Shown in pieces: positions 1-7,490 of a stretch of 9,750 bases of DNA (position 1 is the stretch's first letter; the number at the start of each line of letters is the position of its first letter). Location of the stretch: positions 1-9,750 of the forward strand of contig CAIWET010000160.1 in the NCBI GenBank assembly GCA_903911805.1, read 5' to 3'. Position numbers and translations under genes: made by a program. Source of the DNA: an uncultured Ignavibacteria bacterium (lineage in GTDB: Bacteria > Bacteroidota > Ignavibacteria > Kapaibacteriales > UBA2268). Below the pieces are notes generated by a model that saw nothing but the letters and a program-made list of their open reading frames with translations, made no database searches and was not told the DNA's origin.

Positions 1-108
1 CAAAAATGACACCTAAAGTAATTTCATTAATCTTTATACTTTCTTTATATCATCAGCCCTCTTCTAGATTTCCTACTTATATTTTTACAGATAATTTTCT
101 ATCATAAA
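1..108. other. Region downstream of the operon, no supported feature
   Basis: This is 108 bases of AT-rich sequence after the last stop codon. I see no strong GC-rich hairpin followed by a T-run on the minus strand, so no intrinsic terminator can be called. A minus-strand frame stays open from about position 45 to the window edge (reading YKESIKINEITLGVIF), but it has no ATG, GTG or TTG start inside the window. The operon could therefore continue or end beyond the left edge. Confidence 0.3.
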
Positions 109-1740
109 TTAAATTTTCACAAACTTTTCAAATTTATTGCCAATTTTAATGAAATATATTCCAATCGGTAATTTACTAATGTCAAATTTAAAATTTCCAA
201 AATTAGATGACATTGTTATATTGTCAATTATACAAATTCCCATTGCATCAAATATTTGGATGTTATCGATAAATTTCTCTGAACTAGATAAATAAATATA
301 ATCATCTGCAGGATTGGGATAAATTACAAAATTATTGTTTTCTTCAATTTGAACATCTGAAATAGTTGATTTAACAGAATATGAATTACCAAGCATTCTA
401 TTTTTTAAAGAATCAGTTTCATCTTTCGGTAAATACGATTTTATGTATTCCACTTTTGCTTCTTCAGTGGAAACTGTAACTCTCATATATCCAGCACCAT
501 CTAAATTCAGACCAGTATATGCATCTGCATTGGCAAGCATTCCAATCTCATAAGTGGAATCACAAGGAATTGGAACTTCCTGATAAACCATTCCATCAAC
601 AATTTCTTTTGCAAATAAATGGTCGTGCCCCTGAAAGAAAACATTAACCTTGTTATCAACCATCAATTGGTGAATTGGTTTGCCCCAACCGGGTCTTTGG
701 ATATCAAATTCATATTTTGATTTTTTTGTATCTTTCCAACCGCCCCATTCACTGAGCATTACTGTTGTTGCGGCTCCGCGACCTTGTCCTAGAGTATGGT
801 GAGCAAAAACGAATTTATATTTTGATTTACTTGATTCGAGTGTTGTTTTAAACCAATCATACTGCTTTTTACCAATTGTCCAATCCCAACCAGTTGGTTT
901 TTCATTTGCAGTATAATAACGATAAACGTCCATTATTACGAATAAAGCATCGCCCCATTCAAAAGCATAGTAGTTTTGTGGCTTACCGATCCCGTAAGGT
1001 TCTTCTTCATCGTTTCCAGTATAAAATCCATCAGGAATTGGATTAGGATAGTACTTCTGTCTCCATTTTGTAGCATAAACAGCTAAATTGTTTGGTGGAG
1101 TTTGCAAAAGATAATAACCACTTTCACCTTCATGATTTCCTAAACATAAAAATAGAGGTGATGAATTGCAAAGAATGCCGAAGAATTGAAGAGTATTAAC
1201 GTGTAATTGCTGCAATTGTGCATCAGTTATTGTAGTTGGATTATGGTCATCACCAAAAGTATCACCTAAATCTAGCATAAAATCAGCACTATCCTGAGCT
1301 TGATTTTGCATATTAATCTTCATCAAACCACTACTTCCTTTTTTATCATAAAGATGTGGGTCAGCTTCTATTGTAAAGGTAAATTTACTGCCTTTTGCTC
1401 TTTGTGTCTGAAAGAAATACTCTGAACTAGACAAATAAGATTGATTAGAGTTTTCTCTAAATTGAATACGATAATAATATCTTTGGTTAGTATTCAGATT
1501 ATTAATTTTTGATTCAACTGGATCAGGATATTTTGAGCTGAAATTTGCTGTTTTAAAATCATATTTACCACTGCTTGTTCCGTATTCGATATAAAAATCT
1601 AAGTACTTCTTAGCTAATAAGTTAAAAGTAATTGAATTATCAGTTGGTCTGCCTAAAATAATAGTTCCATAATCTAAAAATTCTGTGGAATAAGCAGAAA
1701 GTGAAATCAAAAATATTAATGAAATATATAATTTTTTCAT
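109..1740 (-). CDS. T9SS-exported purple-acid-phosphatase-like metallophosphoesterase (paralogue 2)
   Basis: This 543-residue paralogue of the preceding gene has the same architecture: a signal peptide (1 to about 18, ending AYS) and an FN3-like N-terminal domain (about 25-113; IEYGTSSGKY, LNTNQRYYYRIQF, FFQTQR). The metallophosphatase domain (about 119-435) has the full metal-ligand set: D127-x-H129 in EADPHL, D160 in DLGDTFGDD, GNHE at 201-204, H314-H315 in FAHH, and GHDH at 371-374. Shared family segments are NYYAFEWGDALFVIMD and RPGWGKPIHQLMVD. The sorting domain (about 470-543) has FVIYPNPADD and LPIGIYFIKI, and is shorter than that of paralogue 1. Motif IV is HH here but HN in paralogue 1, and the loop after it differs in length, so the two may prefer different substrates. 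It is the last recognisable gene of the operon in this window. Confidence 0.9.
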   Translation of the reverse strand: MKKLYISLIFLISLSAYSTEFLDYGTIILGRPTDNSITFNLLAKKYLDFYIEYGTSSGKYDFKTANFSSKYPDPVESKINNLNTNQRYYYRIQFRENSNQSYLSSSEYFFQTQRAKGSKFTFTIEADPHLYDKKGSSGLMKINMQNQAQDSADFMLDLGDTFGDDHNPTTITDAQLQQLHVNTLQFFGILCNSSPLFLCLGNHEGESGYYLLQTPPNNLAVYATKWRQKYYPNPIPDGFYTGNDEEEPYGIGKPQNYYAFEWGDALFVIMDVYRYYTANEKPTGWDWTIGKKQYDWFKTTLESSKSKYKFVFAHHTLGQGRGAATTVMLSEWGGWKDTKKSKYEFDIQRPGWGKPIHQLMVDNKVNVFFQGHDHLFAKEIVDGMVYQEVPIPCDSTYEIGMLANADAYTGLNLDGAGYMRVTVSTEEAKVEYIKSYLPKDETDSLKNRMLGNSYSVKSTISDVQIEENNNFVIYPNPADDYIYLSSSEKFIDNIQIFDAMGICIIDNITMSSNFGNFKFDISKLPIGIYFIKIGNKFEKFVKI

Positions 1741-1752
1741 AGTGATTCCTTA
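1741..1752 (-). promoter_or_regulatory. Stop codon overlapping Shine-Dalgarno between the two phosphoesterase genes
   Basis: The minus strand reads TAA GGAATCACT ATG. AAGGA (1751-1747) shares two bases with the stop codon and has a 6-base spacer to the ATG at 1740. It fixes that start and indicates coupled translation of the two paralogues. Confidence 0.6.
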
Positions 1753-3510
1753 TTTGATGATAAATTTAGAAGTTAAATTATTTCCATTTAAATTAATCTC
1801 TGCAATATATAAACCAGTGGGTACAATTTTGCCATTTTCATCTCTGCAATCCCAAGTAATAAGATTATTATTAAAGTTCTTATCAAAATTTAATGCTTTT
1901 ATTAAATTGCCATTTAAATCGATAATTTTAATTGAATTTAGATTTGATAAATTTTCATTAAATTCAATTCTAACTTCTCCCTGACTTGGATTTGGATAAA
2001 TATTAATTAATTCTTTTATCTTCATATTTTCCATTACTGGGGAAGTTTTTGGCTTTATAACATAAGAATGTGATACATAGCCATTTTTATTTTGACCCTT
2101 TTCTTCATTCGGAAGTAATGTATTTACGTATTCTACTTTAGCTTCTGTTTCTGAAATATTGACTTTAAGATAACCTCTTCCTGGCAGCAAAGTTCCAGCT
2201 TTGTATCCATAGGAACCGGCTGATAAATTAGTTAAATTTCTGTTGGATGGTTGTGGGCATTCTTGATATATTATACCATCTTTTTCCTGATAGCCATAAA
2301 AATGATCATGTCCGTGGAAAAATATACTTACACCATAATCAACCATTATTTGGTGAATTGGTTTCTCCCAACCAGGTCTGTTCTTTTCAAAAGACCAAAC
2401 TTTATTTGTATCCTTTCCACCCCATTCATAAAAATCAGCAGCTTCTATGCCACCTCTCATGTCTTTATCAGCTCCGCCAACTAAGTTATGGCAAAACACA
2501 AATTTAAATTTGCTATTACTTGCTTTTAGGGTGTTTTTAAACCAATTATATTGATCTAAACCAAGAGTCATTCCCCAACCTGTTTTTGGATTTGTATTCC
2601 AATAAGGATCAAGTACAACAAAAAGTGCATTTCCCCATTCCCAGGCATAATAATTTTGTCTCAAGCCAACAGAAGGTTCTGGTTTAATATTTCCTGAATA
2701 AAAAGTATTGGGTTCAGGGTTTGAAAAATAAAATTTTCTTGTGACTGAAGTAAGTATACTTAAAGATTTTGCATTATTATCAGTCAAATTACCCCATTCT
2801 CCTTCATGATTTCCTAAAACTAAATAAAGAGGGACTGAATGACAAATTTGTTCATAAAATGATCTTAATAGGAGGTGTCTGTCAGTAATATTTTTTTGAG
2901 TTTTATCTGTCAGTTTTTCACACATAAAATTATCACCTAAATCAATCAGGAAGTCTGGATTATCTTTTAGAATATTTTTTAGTGTTTGCTCGTATGCCAA
3001 TGGAATTGAATTTGAATCTAAATGAGGATCTGCTTCAATTACGAAGCTATATGAGCCATTTTTATCTCTTTGTGTTTGAAATGTATTTACATTTCTTGTT
3101 ATGAAATTTGTGGATTTATTATCTTTAATGTTGAGTAAATAGAAGTATTTTGTGTTAGGTAAGAGGTTTTCAATTAGAATTATAGATGAACTATCTTTCT
3201 TTATGTCAATGTTACTTGTTTTTTGATTTAAATTTTGTAAATCAGTTCCATAATTTACAAAAACAGTAACATCCTGTGATGCTAGTATATGTAAGGTTAT
3301 AGTCTTATCTGTTGGACAAGATAAAATTTCTTTACCAATTAACAATGAATCACCAGATTGAGTTAAAATGGAATTAATCTGATAATTCATTATTAATTGA
3401 TGATCATCAAGATCATCGACATTATCTATATCATTTTTTGAATAAATATTCATAGAAAATATTGATGAAAGGATTATTGCTTTCAGCAGGAGAAGATTAA
3501 TTTTAGTCAT
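1750..3510 (-). CDS. T9SS-exported purple-acid-phosphatase-like metallophosphoesterase (paralogue 1)
   Basis: This 586-residue exported calcineurin-like phosphoesterase is expected to hydrolyse phosphoester substrates at a dimetal site outside the cell. It has a signal peptide (1 to about 24) followed by a short acidic linker (about 26-38). A fibronectin-III-like domain of purple-acid-phosphatase type follows (about 58-147; VNYGTDLQ, LPNTKYFYLL, TFQTQR). The metallophosphatase domain (about 155-465) has all five metal-site motifs: D161-x-H163 in EADPHL, G192-D193 in DLGD, GNHE at 233-236, H341 in FVFCHN, and GHDH at 400-403. The sorting domain (about 500-586) has INIYPNPSQGE and a FlgD-like tail with ITWDCRDENG and VPTGLY. 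The 543-residue gene directly downstream is its paralogue. The pairing with sulfotransferase-type genes suggests action on the same pool of extracellular esters, which is inference. Substrate is unknown. Confidence 0.9.
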   Translation of the reverse strand: MTKINLLLLKAIILSSIFSMNIYSKNDIDNVDDLDDHQLIMNYQINSILTQSGDSLLIGKEILSCPTDKTITLHILASQDVTVFVNYGTDLQNLNQKTSNIDIKKDSSSIILIENLLPNTKYFYLLNIKDNKSTNFITRNVNTFQTQRDKNGSYSFVIEADPHLDSNSIPLAYEQTLKNILKDNPDFLIDLGDNFMCEKLTDKTQKNITDRHLLLRSFYEQICHSVPLYLVLGNHEGEWGNLTDNNAKSLSILTSVTRKFYFSNPEPNTFYSGNIKPEPSVGLRQNYYAWEWGNALFVVLDPYWNTNPKTGWGMTLGLDQYNWFKNTLKASNSKFKFVFCHNLVGGADKDMRGGIEAADFYEWGGKDTNKVWSFEKNRPGWEKPIHQIMVDYGVSIFFHGHDHFYGYQEKDGIIYQECPQPSNRNLTNLSAGSYGYKAGTLLPGRGYLKVNISETEAKVEYVNTLLPNEEKGQNKNGYVSHSYVIKPKTSPVMENMKIKELINIYPNPSQGEVRIEFNENLSNLNSIKIIDLNGNLIKALNFDKNFNNNLITWDCRDENGKIVPTGLYIAEINLNGNNLTSKFIIK

Positions 3511-3525
3511 ATATATAATACCTTA
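3511..3525 (-). promoter_or_regulatory. Stop codon overlapping a weak Shine-Dalgarno before the 586-residue phosphoesterase gene
   Basis: The minus strand reads TAA GG TATTATATAT ATG. AAGG uses two bases of the stop codon and stands 10 bases before the ATG at 3510, somewhat far for a strong site. The 12-base gap supports co-transcription. Confidence 0.45.
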
Positions 3526-5760
3526 TTTATAAATTAGCAATTTTTTTGTAACAGTTTTATCAGCATAATTAAAGTTAATGAAATAAATTCCGGAATGAAA
3601 CAATTCAGTTCTATAAGTTATTTTATTAGTTAATATATTTTCAGAATGAAGAATTCTCTCTCCATAAATATTTATAATTTCAATTGAAATTAATTTAGAA
3701 TTTTCGAAAGTTAAATTAAAAAATTCATTAGCTGGATTAGGAAAAATTTCAATTCCAAATGTATTTTGCTCTATAACATCAGTTTTAATGTTAGAATTAT
3801 TTCTAGCAATTCTAAATCCTAAGTGGTAGTATGGATGAACAGGATCTTGAGGTCCTCTGTAATATGAAGGATTTCTATTTGAAACTCTTGAATGTCCGTC
3901 ATTAACAGTATCTGTAGTCAATTTGTAACCATTATACCAATTACCACCTCTCATACCTCTATATGCTTTTCCATCAGGCATTTTAAATGATGAATCCGGT
4001 CCTTTAGGATTTAAATATGGACTTTCTTCGTAATATTTTTGTCCATACCAATCATTTACAAATTCCCAAACATTCCCAGCCATATCAAATAGTCCATAAG
4101 AATTAGAACCATCGCCGGTTTGATAATTTATCATTGAAGAAGGCCAATTATAATCACTTTTTAATTTCAGTTTACCATCATAAAATCCAACTGGAGTAGT
4201 AAATGGAAAATCAGCTTCTAAAGTTCCTTCATAAGGATCTTTAGACTCAGGCCAATTTGCTTTATTCTTTGTTTGGTCATTGCCCCATTCATAATTAAAA
4301 TATGGATTTTTGTGTCCACCTCTAGCAGCAAATTCCCATTCTGCTTCTGTAGGAAGACGGTATCCATTTTTTGTGAAATCGCAAACCCAAGTTTTGATAT
4401 TATAACATTCTTGCAAAAAACTCTGCCTACTTAACCAGTTACAATATGCAGCAGTTCCAAACCATAGAACTCCAACCATAGGATGATTAGCCCTGAAATC
4501 TACAATTTTAAATTCAGACCCTGTAAAATCAATGCTATAATAAGAAGCAACTTTATTTGTAAAGCAATAAATATCGTTCCCACCTTTTGCATAAATATTA
4601 TTATTTCTAACTTCAATTTCACCAGCTTTATAAGAAGAATTGAGAAAATCCAAATATTCTTTATTTGTTATTTCATATTTACTCATAAAAAAAGAATCGA
4701 GTTTTACTTTGTGCAAGGGGAATTCATCGCTTGGATGTTTAGGATCAACAAATCCAATATGATCACCCATCTCGAATTCATCACCAGGTATTAATATATC
4801 ATTATTAGCTGTTGTAATAGCTTGATCAATTCCACCTCTAACTAAAATCAGGTATTCTTTCTTTGTTTTGTCATTATAAGATACAATTCCGAAATCAGTA
4901 TTGATATCCCATGCAAGATTAGGATTATTTTGAATAGTTGTAGAAGACCAATAATTGCCATTAATCATTGTGAATATTGATTTATCAAATGATGGTTTGC
5001 TCAATTTAACATTATTTAAAGATTGAATTTCTTTTATATTTGGAATTCTCCAATCATTTTTTCCACCCAATTGAGAGGCTTTTGCATAAGCTAAAGCTTC
5101 TTCCCAGGTATATTGTGTATTTGAAATAACTTGTTGCCAATATAAACCTGTAAAAATATCAAATACAGTTCCATCACTATTTTTTGTAAATCTTGTTTCT
5201 GGAATTGAAATTTGATTATTAGGCCTTACGGCTCTAACATGAAACTTCTTTGAACCACCAGTACTAATTGTTTCATTCTTCGGGTGTGCTCCTATTCCAC
5301 CACCAGCATTCACAGCCCAAACTTTAGTATTATCATCCATTCTTAAATCTGAAGTCCACCAATATTCAGCAGCAGATTTACTAAAAATTAGAGTATTAAT
5401 TGTTGGATTTAAATAATTATAATGATTAATAGTAAATAATTCAAATGCTGTTGGTAATCGCCAGTCATTTTTGCCAGATAAAGTAAGACTTTTGCAATAT
5501 GATAAAGCGTTTTCAAAAGTCATTTCTCCACCATCGGTTTTCTGCCAGACTAGACCAGTATTAATATCTGTAATAGTACCATCACCATTATCAGTAAAAC
5601 TTGGTGAATTAATCATATAATCAGAATCTTCACCAAATGTTTGAGTAAAGTTACCTGTTTGTCCAGTATCAGGAAGCTTTATTAAGCCCTTTTGAGTATA
5701 TAAATTTATACTGCAAACCAGTGTTAATAAAAGACTAAATCTAATTAATTTACTATTCAT
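3523..5760 (-). CDS. T9SS-exported protein with two Lcl/DUF1566 domains and a cysteine-less FGE-like (SUMF1) domain
   Basis: This 745-residue modular exported protein has, in order: a signal peptide (1 to about 22); an Lcl/DUF1566 domain (about 55-180; GLVWQ, GKNDWRLPT, YWWTSD, VRAVR); a second one (about 191-310; GLYWQ, GKNDWRIPN, YWSST, LVRGG); an FGE-sulfatase/SUMF1 fold (about 322-654; EMGD, FFMSKYEITNKEYLDF, HPMVGVLWFGTAAYCNWLS, YRLPTEAEWEFAARGG, DMAGNVWEFVNDWYG, RGGNW, LGFRIAR); and a sorting domain (about 668-745; EIFPNPANEF). True formylglycine-generating enzymes have two catalytic cysteines just after the RGGS motif. Here the stretch from RGGNW to LGFRIAR has none, so it probably does not make formylglycine. 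FGE folds and Lcl domains elsewhere serve binding or adhesion, so a ligand-binding or matrix role is the better guess. TLVC in the signal region does not fit a lipobox. No Shine-Dalgarno is visible; the junction TAA G ATG suggests initiation by coupling to the upstream gene. Confidence 0.9.
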   Translation of the reverse strand: MNSKLIRFSLLLTLVCSINLYTQKGLIKLPDTGQTGNFTQTFGEDSDYMINSPSFTDNGDGTITDINTGLVWQKTDGGEMTFENALSYCKSLTLSGKNDWRLPTAFELFTINHYNYLNPTINTLIFSKSAAEYWWTSDLRMDDNTKVWAVNAGGGIGAHPKNETISTGGSKKFHVRAVRPNNQISIPETRFTKNSDGTVFDIFTGLYWQQVISNTQYTWEEALAYAKASQLGGKNDWRIPNIKEIQSLNNVKLSKPSFDKSIFTMINGNYWSSTTIQNNPNLAWDINTDFGIVSYNDKTKKEYLILVRGGIDQAITTANNDILIPGDEFEMGDHIGFVDPKHPSDEFPLHKVKLDSFFMSKYEITNKEYLDFLNSSYKAGEIEVRNNNIYAKGGNDIYCFTNKVASYYSIDFTGSEFKIVDFRANHPMVGVLWFGTAAYCNWLSRQSFLQECYNIKTWVCDFTKNGYRLPTEAEWEFAARGGHKNPYFNYEWGNDQTKNKANWPESKDPYEGTLEADFPFTTPVGFYDGKLKLKSDYNWPSSMINYQTGDGSNSYGLFDMAGNVWEFVNDWYGQKYYEESPYLNPKGPDSSFKMPDGKAYRGMRGGNWYNGYKLTTDTVNDGHSRVSNRNPSYYRGPQDPVHPYYHLGFRIARNNSNIKTDVIEQNTFGIEIFPNPANEFFNLTFENSKLISIEIINIYGERILHSENILTNKITYRTELFHSGIYFINFNYADKTVTKKLLIYK
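4831..5598 (-). repeat. Tandem Lcl/DUF1566 protein-domain repeat
   Basis: Two diverged copies of the same domain lie within the 745-residue protein, at about residues 55-180 (5598-5221) and 191-310 (5190-4831). Both open with FT.N.DGT..DI.TGL.WQ. Both then carry GKNDWR[LI]P and a YW[WS][TS]S element and close with a VR pair. The repeat is evident at the protein level only; the DNA copies have diverged. Confidence 0.75.
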
Positions 5761-5761
5761 C

Positions 5762-7480
5762 TTATTTTATATAATTTAGTTGTATATTTAATTGTTCTTT
5801 ACTATTGCAAATATTGCAGATGTAAATACCACATGGAATGCTATATTTACTGAAATCTAATTCAAAAGAATGATCACCTGACTCTAAAAATGAATTATTA
5901 ACATCACTAATTAAATTGCCCATAATATCATAAATCCTTATTTTTATAATGTCACTGGTTTCTAAATTAAATTTAATAGATGCAACTGAGTTTATTGGAT
6001 TAGGATAAATGTTGAAATTTTTATATCCTGATAAATTAATAACATCAGTAGAATACAACTCAATGAAATTGCCAGGAGTAAGGTCCTTTCCGACTAAGCC
6101 TTTATAGTCCGGAGTATATCTATAAACTCTGAAAACAGAATTCATCTTTTCGTCAGGTCTTGCCAAATCTGTTTTTAAAGATTCACCTTGTTTTAGTGGA
6201 CCAGTTTGATCAACAGGACAAATATATTCCCATACAATTTCTCCTGTCGAAGTAACTTCTAAAAATTGTCCGACAGTTCCTGAGCAAATTAAAGTATTCC
6301 CATTTGGTAATCTATAAGCTCCGGAAATATTTTCTGAATATGATAAACCATTGCTGCTTCCTTTGCTTACACCTTTATAAGTCCAGGTAAAATTAGTCGG
6401 GCCAAAGGCTTTACCACTACTTAGATTATAAGAACCATCTTTATTCATATCGGGAGTAAACTCATCAACGGTAGAATAAATAGTAGATCCTCCTCTGCCT
6501 AAACCATTATTAAAGCATGTAAGATTACCTGCTCCAGGTCTTCCCGGTAGTACCCATTCAACATCATGCTGCTCAAAATATCTTTGCTCGGTTTTTGTAC
6601 CAGCTCCATAAGTAGCAGGATTTCCCCATCTATAAAGCAAATCTCCACCCTTGCCTCTTTTTCCGCCCAAATGACTTTTTGCTTCAGATGTAGTAGTGCT
6701 ATGGTCTATTATCCAAACTTCACTATTGCCTCTTACACTTAATGCAATTTGATCTAATTCAGGGTTATAATCCATTGAATTCATATGATTCCAGAAAGCA
6801 GGTAAAATTCTACCATCTCCATCACAGTCAACTAATTCTGGATGTGATTTTGGATATCCATAATTGTTTTTTGTCTTATCGAAATCCTGAATTAAATGAT
6901 CCCAAGTATGCCATTCCCAAACAACAGTCCCACCTTTTGGATAAGTAGGTTTAATTTCAACAACATAATCAGGAAGCATACCTTTTTGTTGAATATCCGA
7001 GTTTAATTTTGCAGGATTAAATCCGGCATCCATACATTCCTGATAAGTCTTTTTCTCAATTACCAGCATTAGTACATTACCATTTGGTAACTTTTTAATG
7101 TCATGATGCTGCATATATGTTTCTGTTGAAAAATCAAATTCCCATACAAGATTGTCATTCCAGTCATATTCTTCAACTCTTCCACCTTCTCCACCACCGC
7201 TGCTTAATTTACCTTTTGTCATACATGCTCTTAGTAAATTTCCGTTTTCTAACAAATAAACACTTTGTCCTGGAGGGAATTTACTTGATTTCCATTCGTG
7301 GATTTTTCTGCCTTCATTATTAATTAAATATGTCATAGTGTTTTGCTTTGGGGCAAACAATGTGTATCCTTTATATGATTTTGAAGAATCATAACTAAAT
7401 AAACCTACTGTTCTTGTTTGAGTCAATAAATGAGAGCTTATTGACAAAAATACCACTAAAAATATTATTTTCTTTTTCAT
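5762..7480 (-). CDS. T9SS-exported arylsulfotransferase-like beta-propeller protein (paralogue 2)
   Basis: This 572-residue paralogue of the preceding gene is predicted to be a surface or secreted sulfuryl-transfer protein of the arylsulfotransferase family. Residues 1-21 are a signal peptide (MKKK, then a hydrophobic core ending near SSHLLTQ). The propeller covers about 28-480. Motifs aligning with paralogue 1 are YKGYTLFAP near the start, QHHD (125-126), HTWDHLIQD (H195), WNHMNSMDYN (H232), WIIDH (H260), EQHDVEWV (H305), LPGRPGAGNLTCFNNG, YRLPNGNTLICSG and FRVYRYTPDYKGLVGK. Residues about 488-572 are a sorting domain (NIYPNPINS), shorter than the FlgD-like one of paralogue 1. Between H305 and the sorting domain there is no histidine at all, so the sulfurylated His436 of E. 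coli AssT has no obvious counterpart. The Cys at 149 is shared with paralogue 1, but that protein's partner Cys (C151) is Phe154 here. One base separates its stop from the next ATG. Confidence 0.88.
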   Translation of the reverse strand: MKKKIIFLVVFLSISSHLLTQTRTVGLFSYDSSKSYKGYTLFAPKQNTMTYLINNEGRKIHEWKSSKFPPGQSVYLLENGNLLRACMTKGKLSSGGGEGGRVEEYDWNDNLVWEFDFSTETYMQHHDIKKLPNGNVLMLVIEKKTYQECMDAGFNPAKLNSDIQQKGMLPDYVVEIKPTYPKGGTVVWEWHTWDHLIQDFDKTKNNYGYPKSHPELVDCDGDGRILPAFWNHMNSMDYNPELDQIALSVRGNSEVWIIDHSTTTSEAKSHLGGKRGKGGDLLYRWGNPATYGAGTKTEQRYFEQHDVEWVLPGRPGAGNLTCFNNGLGRGGSTIYSTVDEFTPDMNKDGSYNLSSGKAFGPTNFTWTYKGVSKGSSNGLSYSENISGAYRLPNGNTLICSGTVGQFLEVTSTGEIVWEYICPVDQTGPLKQGESLKTDLARPDEKMNSVFRVYRYTPDYKGLVGKDLTPGNFIELYSTDVINLSGYKNFNIYPNPINSVASIKFNLETSDIIKIRIYDIMGNLISDVNNSFLESGDHSFELDFSKYSIPCGIYICNICNSKEQLNIQLNYIK

Positions 7481-7490
7481 TGTAATCCTA
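7481..7490 (-). promoter_or_regulatory. Stop codon overlapping Shine-Dalgarno between the two arylsulfotransferase genes
   Basis: The junction reads TAG GATTACA ATG on the minus strand. The TAG stop (7490-7488) forms part of TAGGA, a Shine-Dalgarno with a 5-base spacer to the ATG at 7480. The 7-base gap and shared bases indicate translational coupling within one transcript. Confidence 0.6.

Noticed and set aside
85..106. Imperfect inverted repeat GATAGAAAATTATC after the last gene, considered as a terminator
   Set aside because: The stem is only about four to six A-T-rich pairs and no U-tract follows directly, so it cannot be called an intrinsic terminator.
6..107. Plus-strand 33-codon open frame (starting MTPKVISLIFILSLYH) beyond the last gene
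   Set aside because: It has a hydrophobic start by chance of AT-rich sequence. It is very short, has no ribosome binding site visible in the window and no recognisable family, and runs opposite to every real gene.
1742..2507. Plus-strand open frames opposite the 586-residue phosphoesterase
   Set aside because: They are antisense to clear metallophosphatase motifs and the sorting domain. No Shine-Dalgarno or family signature supports them.
4483..4794. Plus-strand 103-codon open frame
   Set aside because: It lies wholly antisense within the 745-residue gene, whose FGE-like and Lcl domain motifs prove the minus-strand reading. Its composition is low-complexity Ile/Phe/Asn with no family features.
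5700..5760. Possible lipoprotein signal (TLVC) in the 745-residue protein
   Set aside because: Valine at the -1 position does not fit a lipobox, and the C-terminal T9SS domain indicates a signal peptidase I substrate.
6742..7323. Two plus-strand 68-codon open frames
   Set aside because: Both are antisense within the 572-residue arylsulfotransferase gene and carry no recognisable motif.
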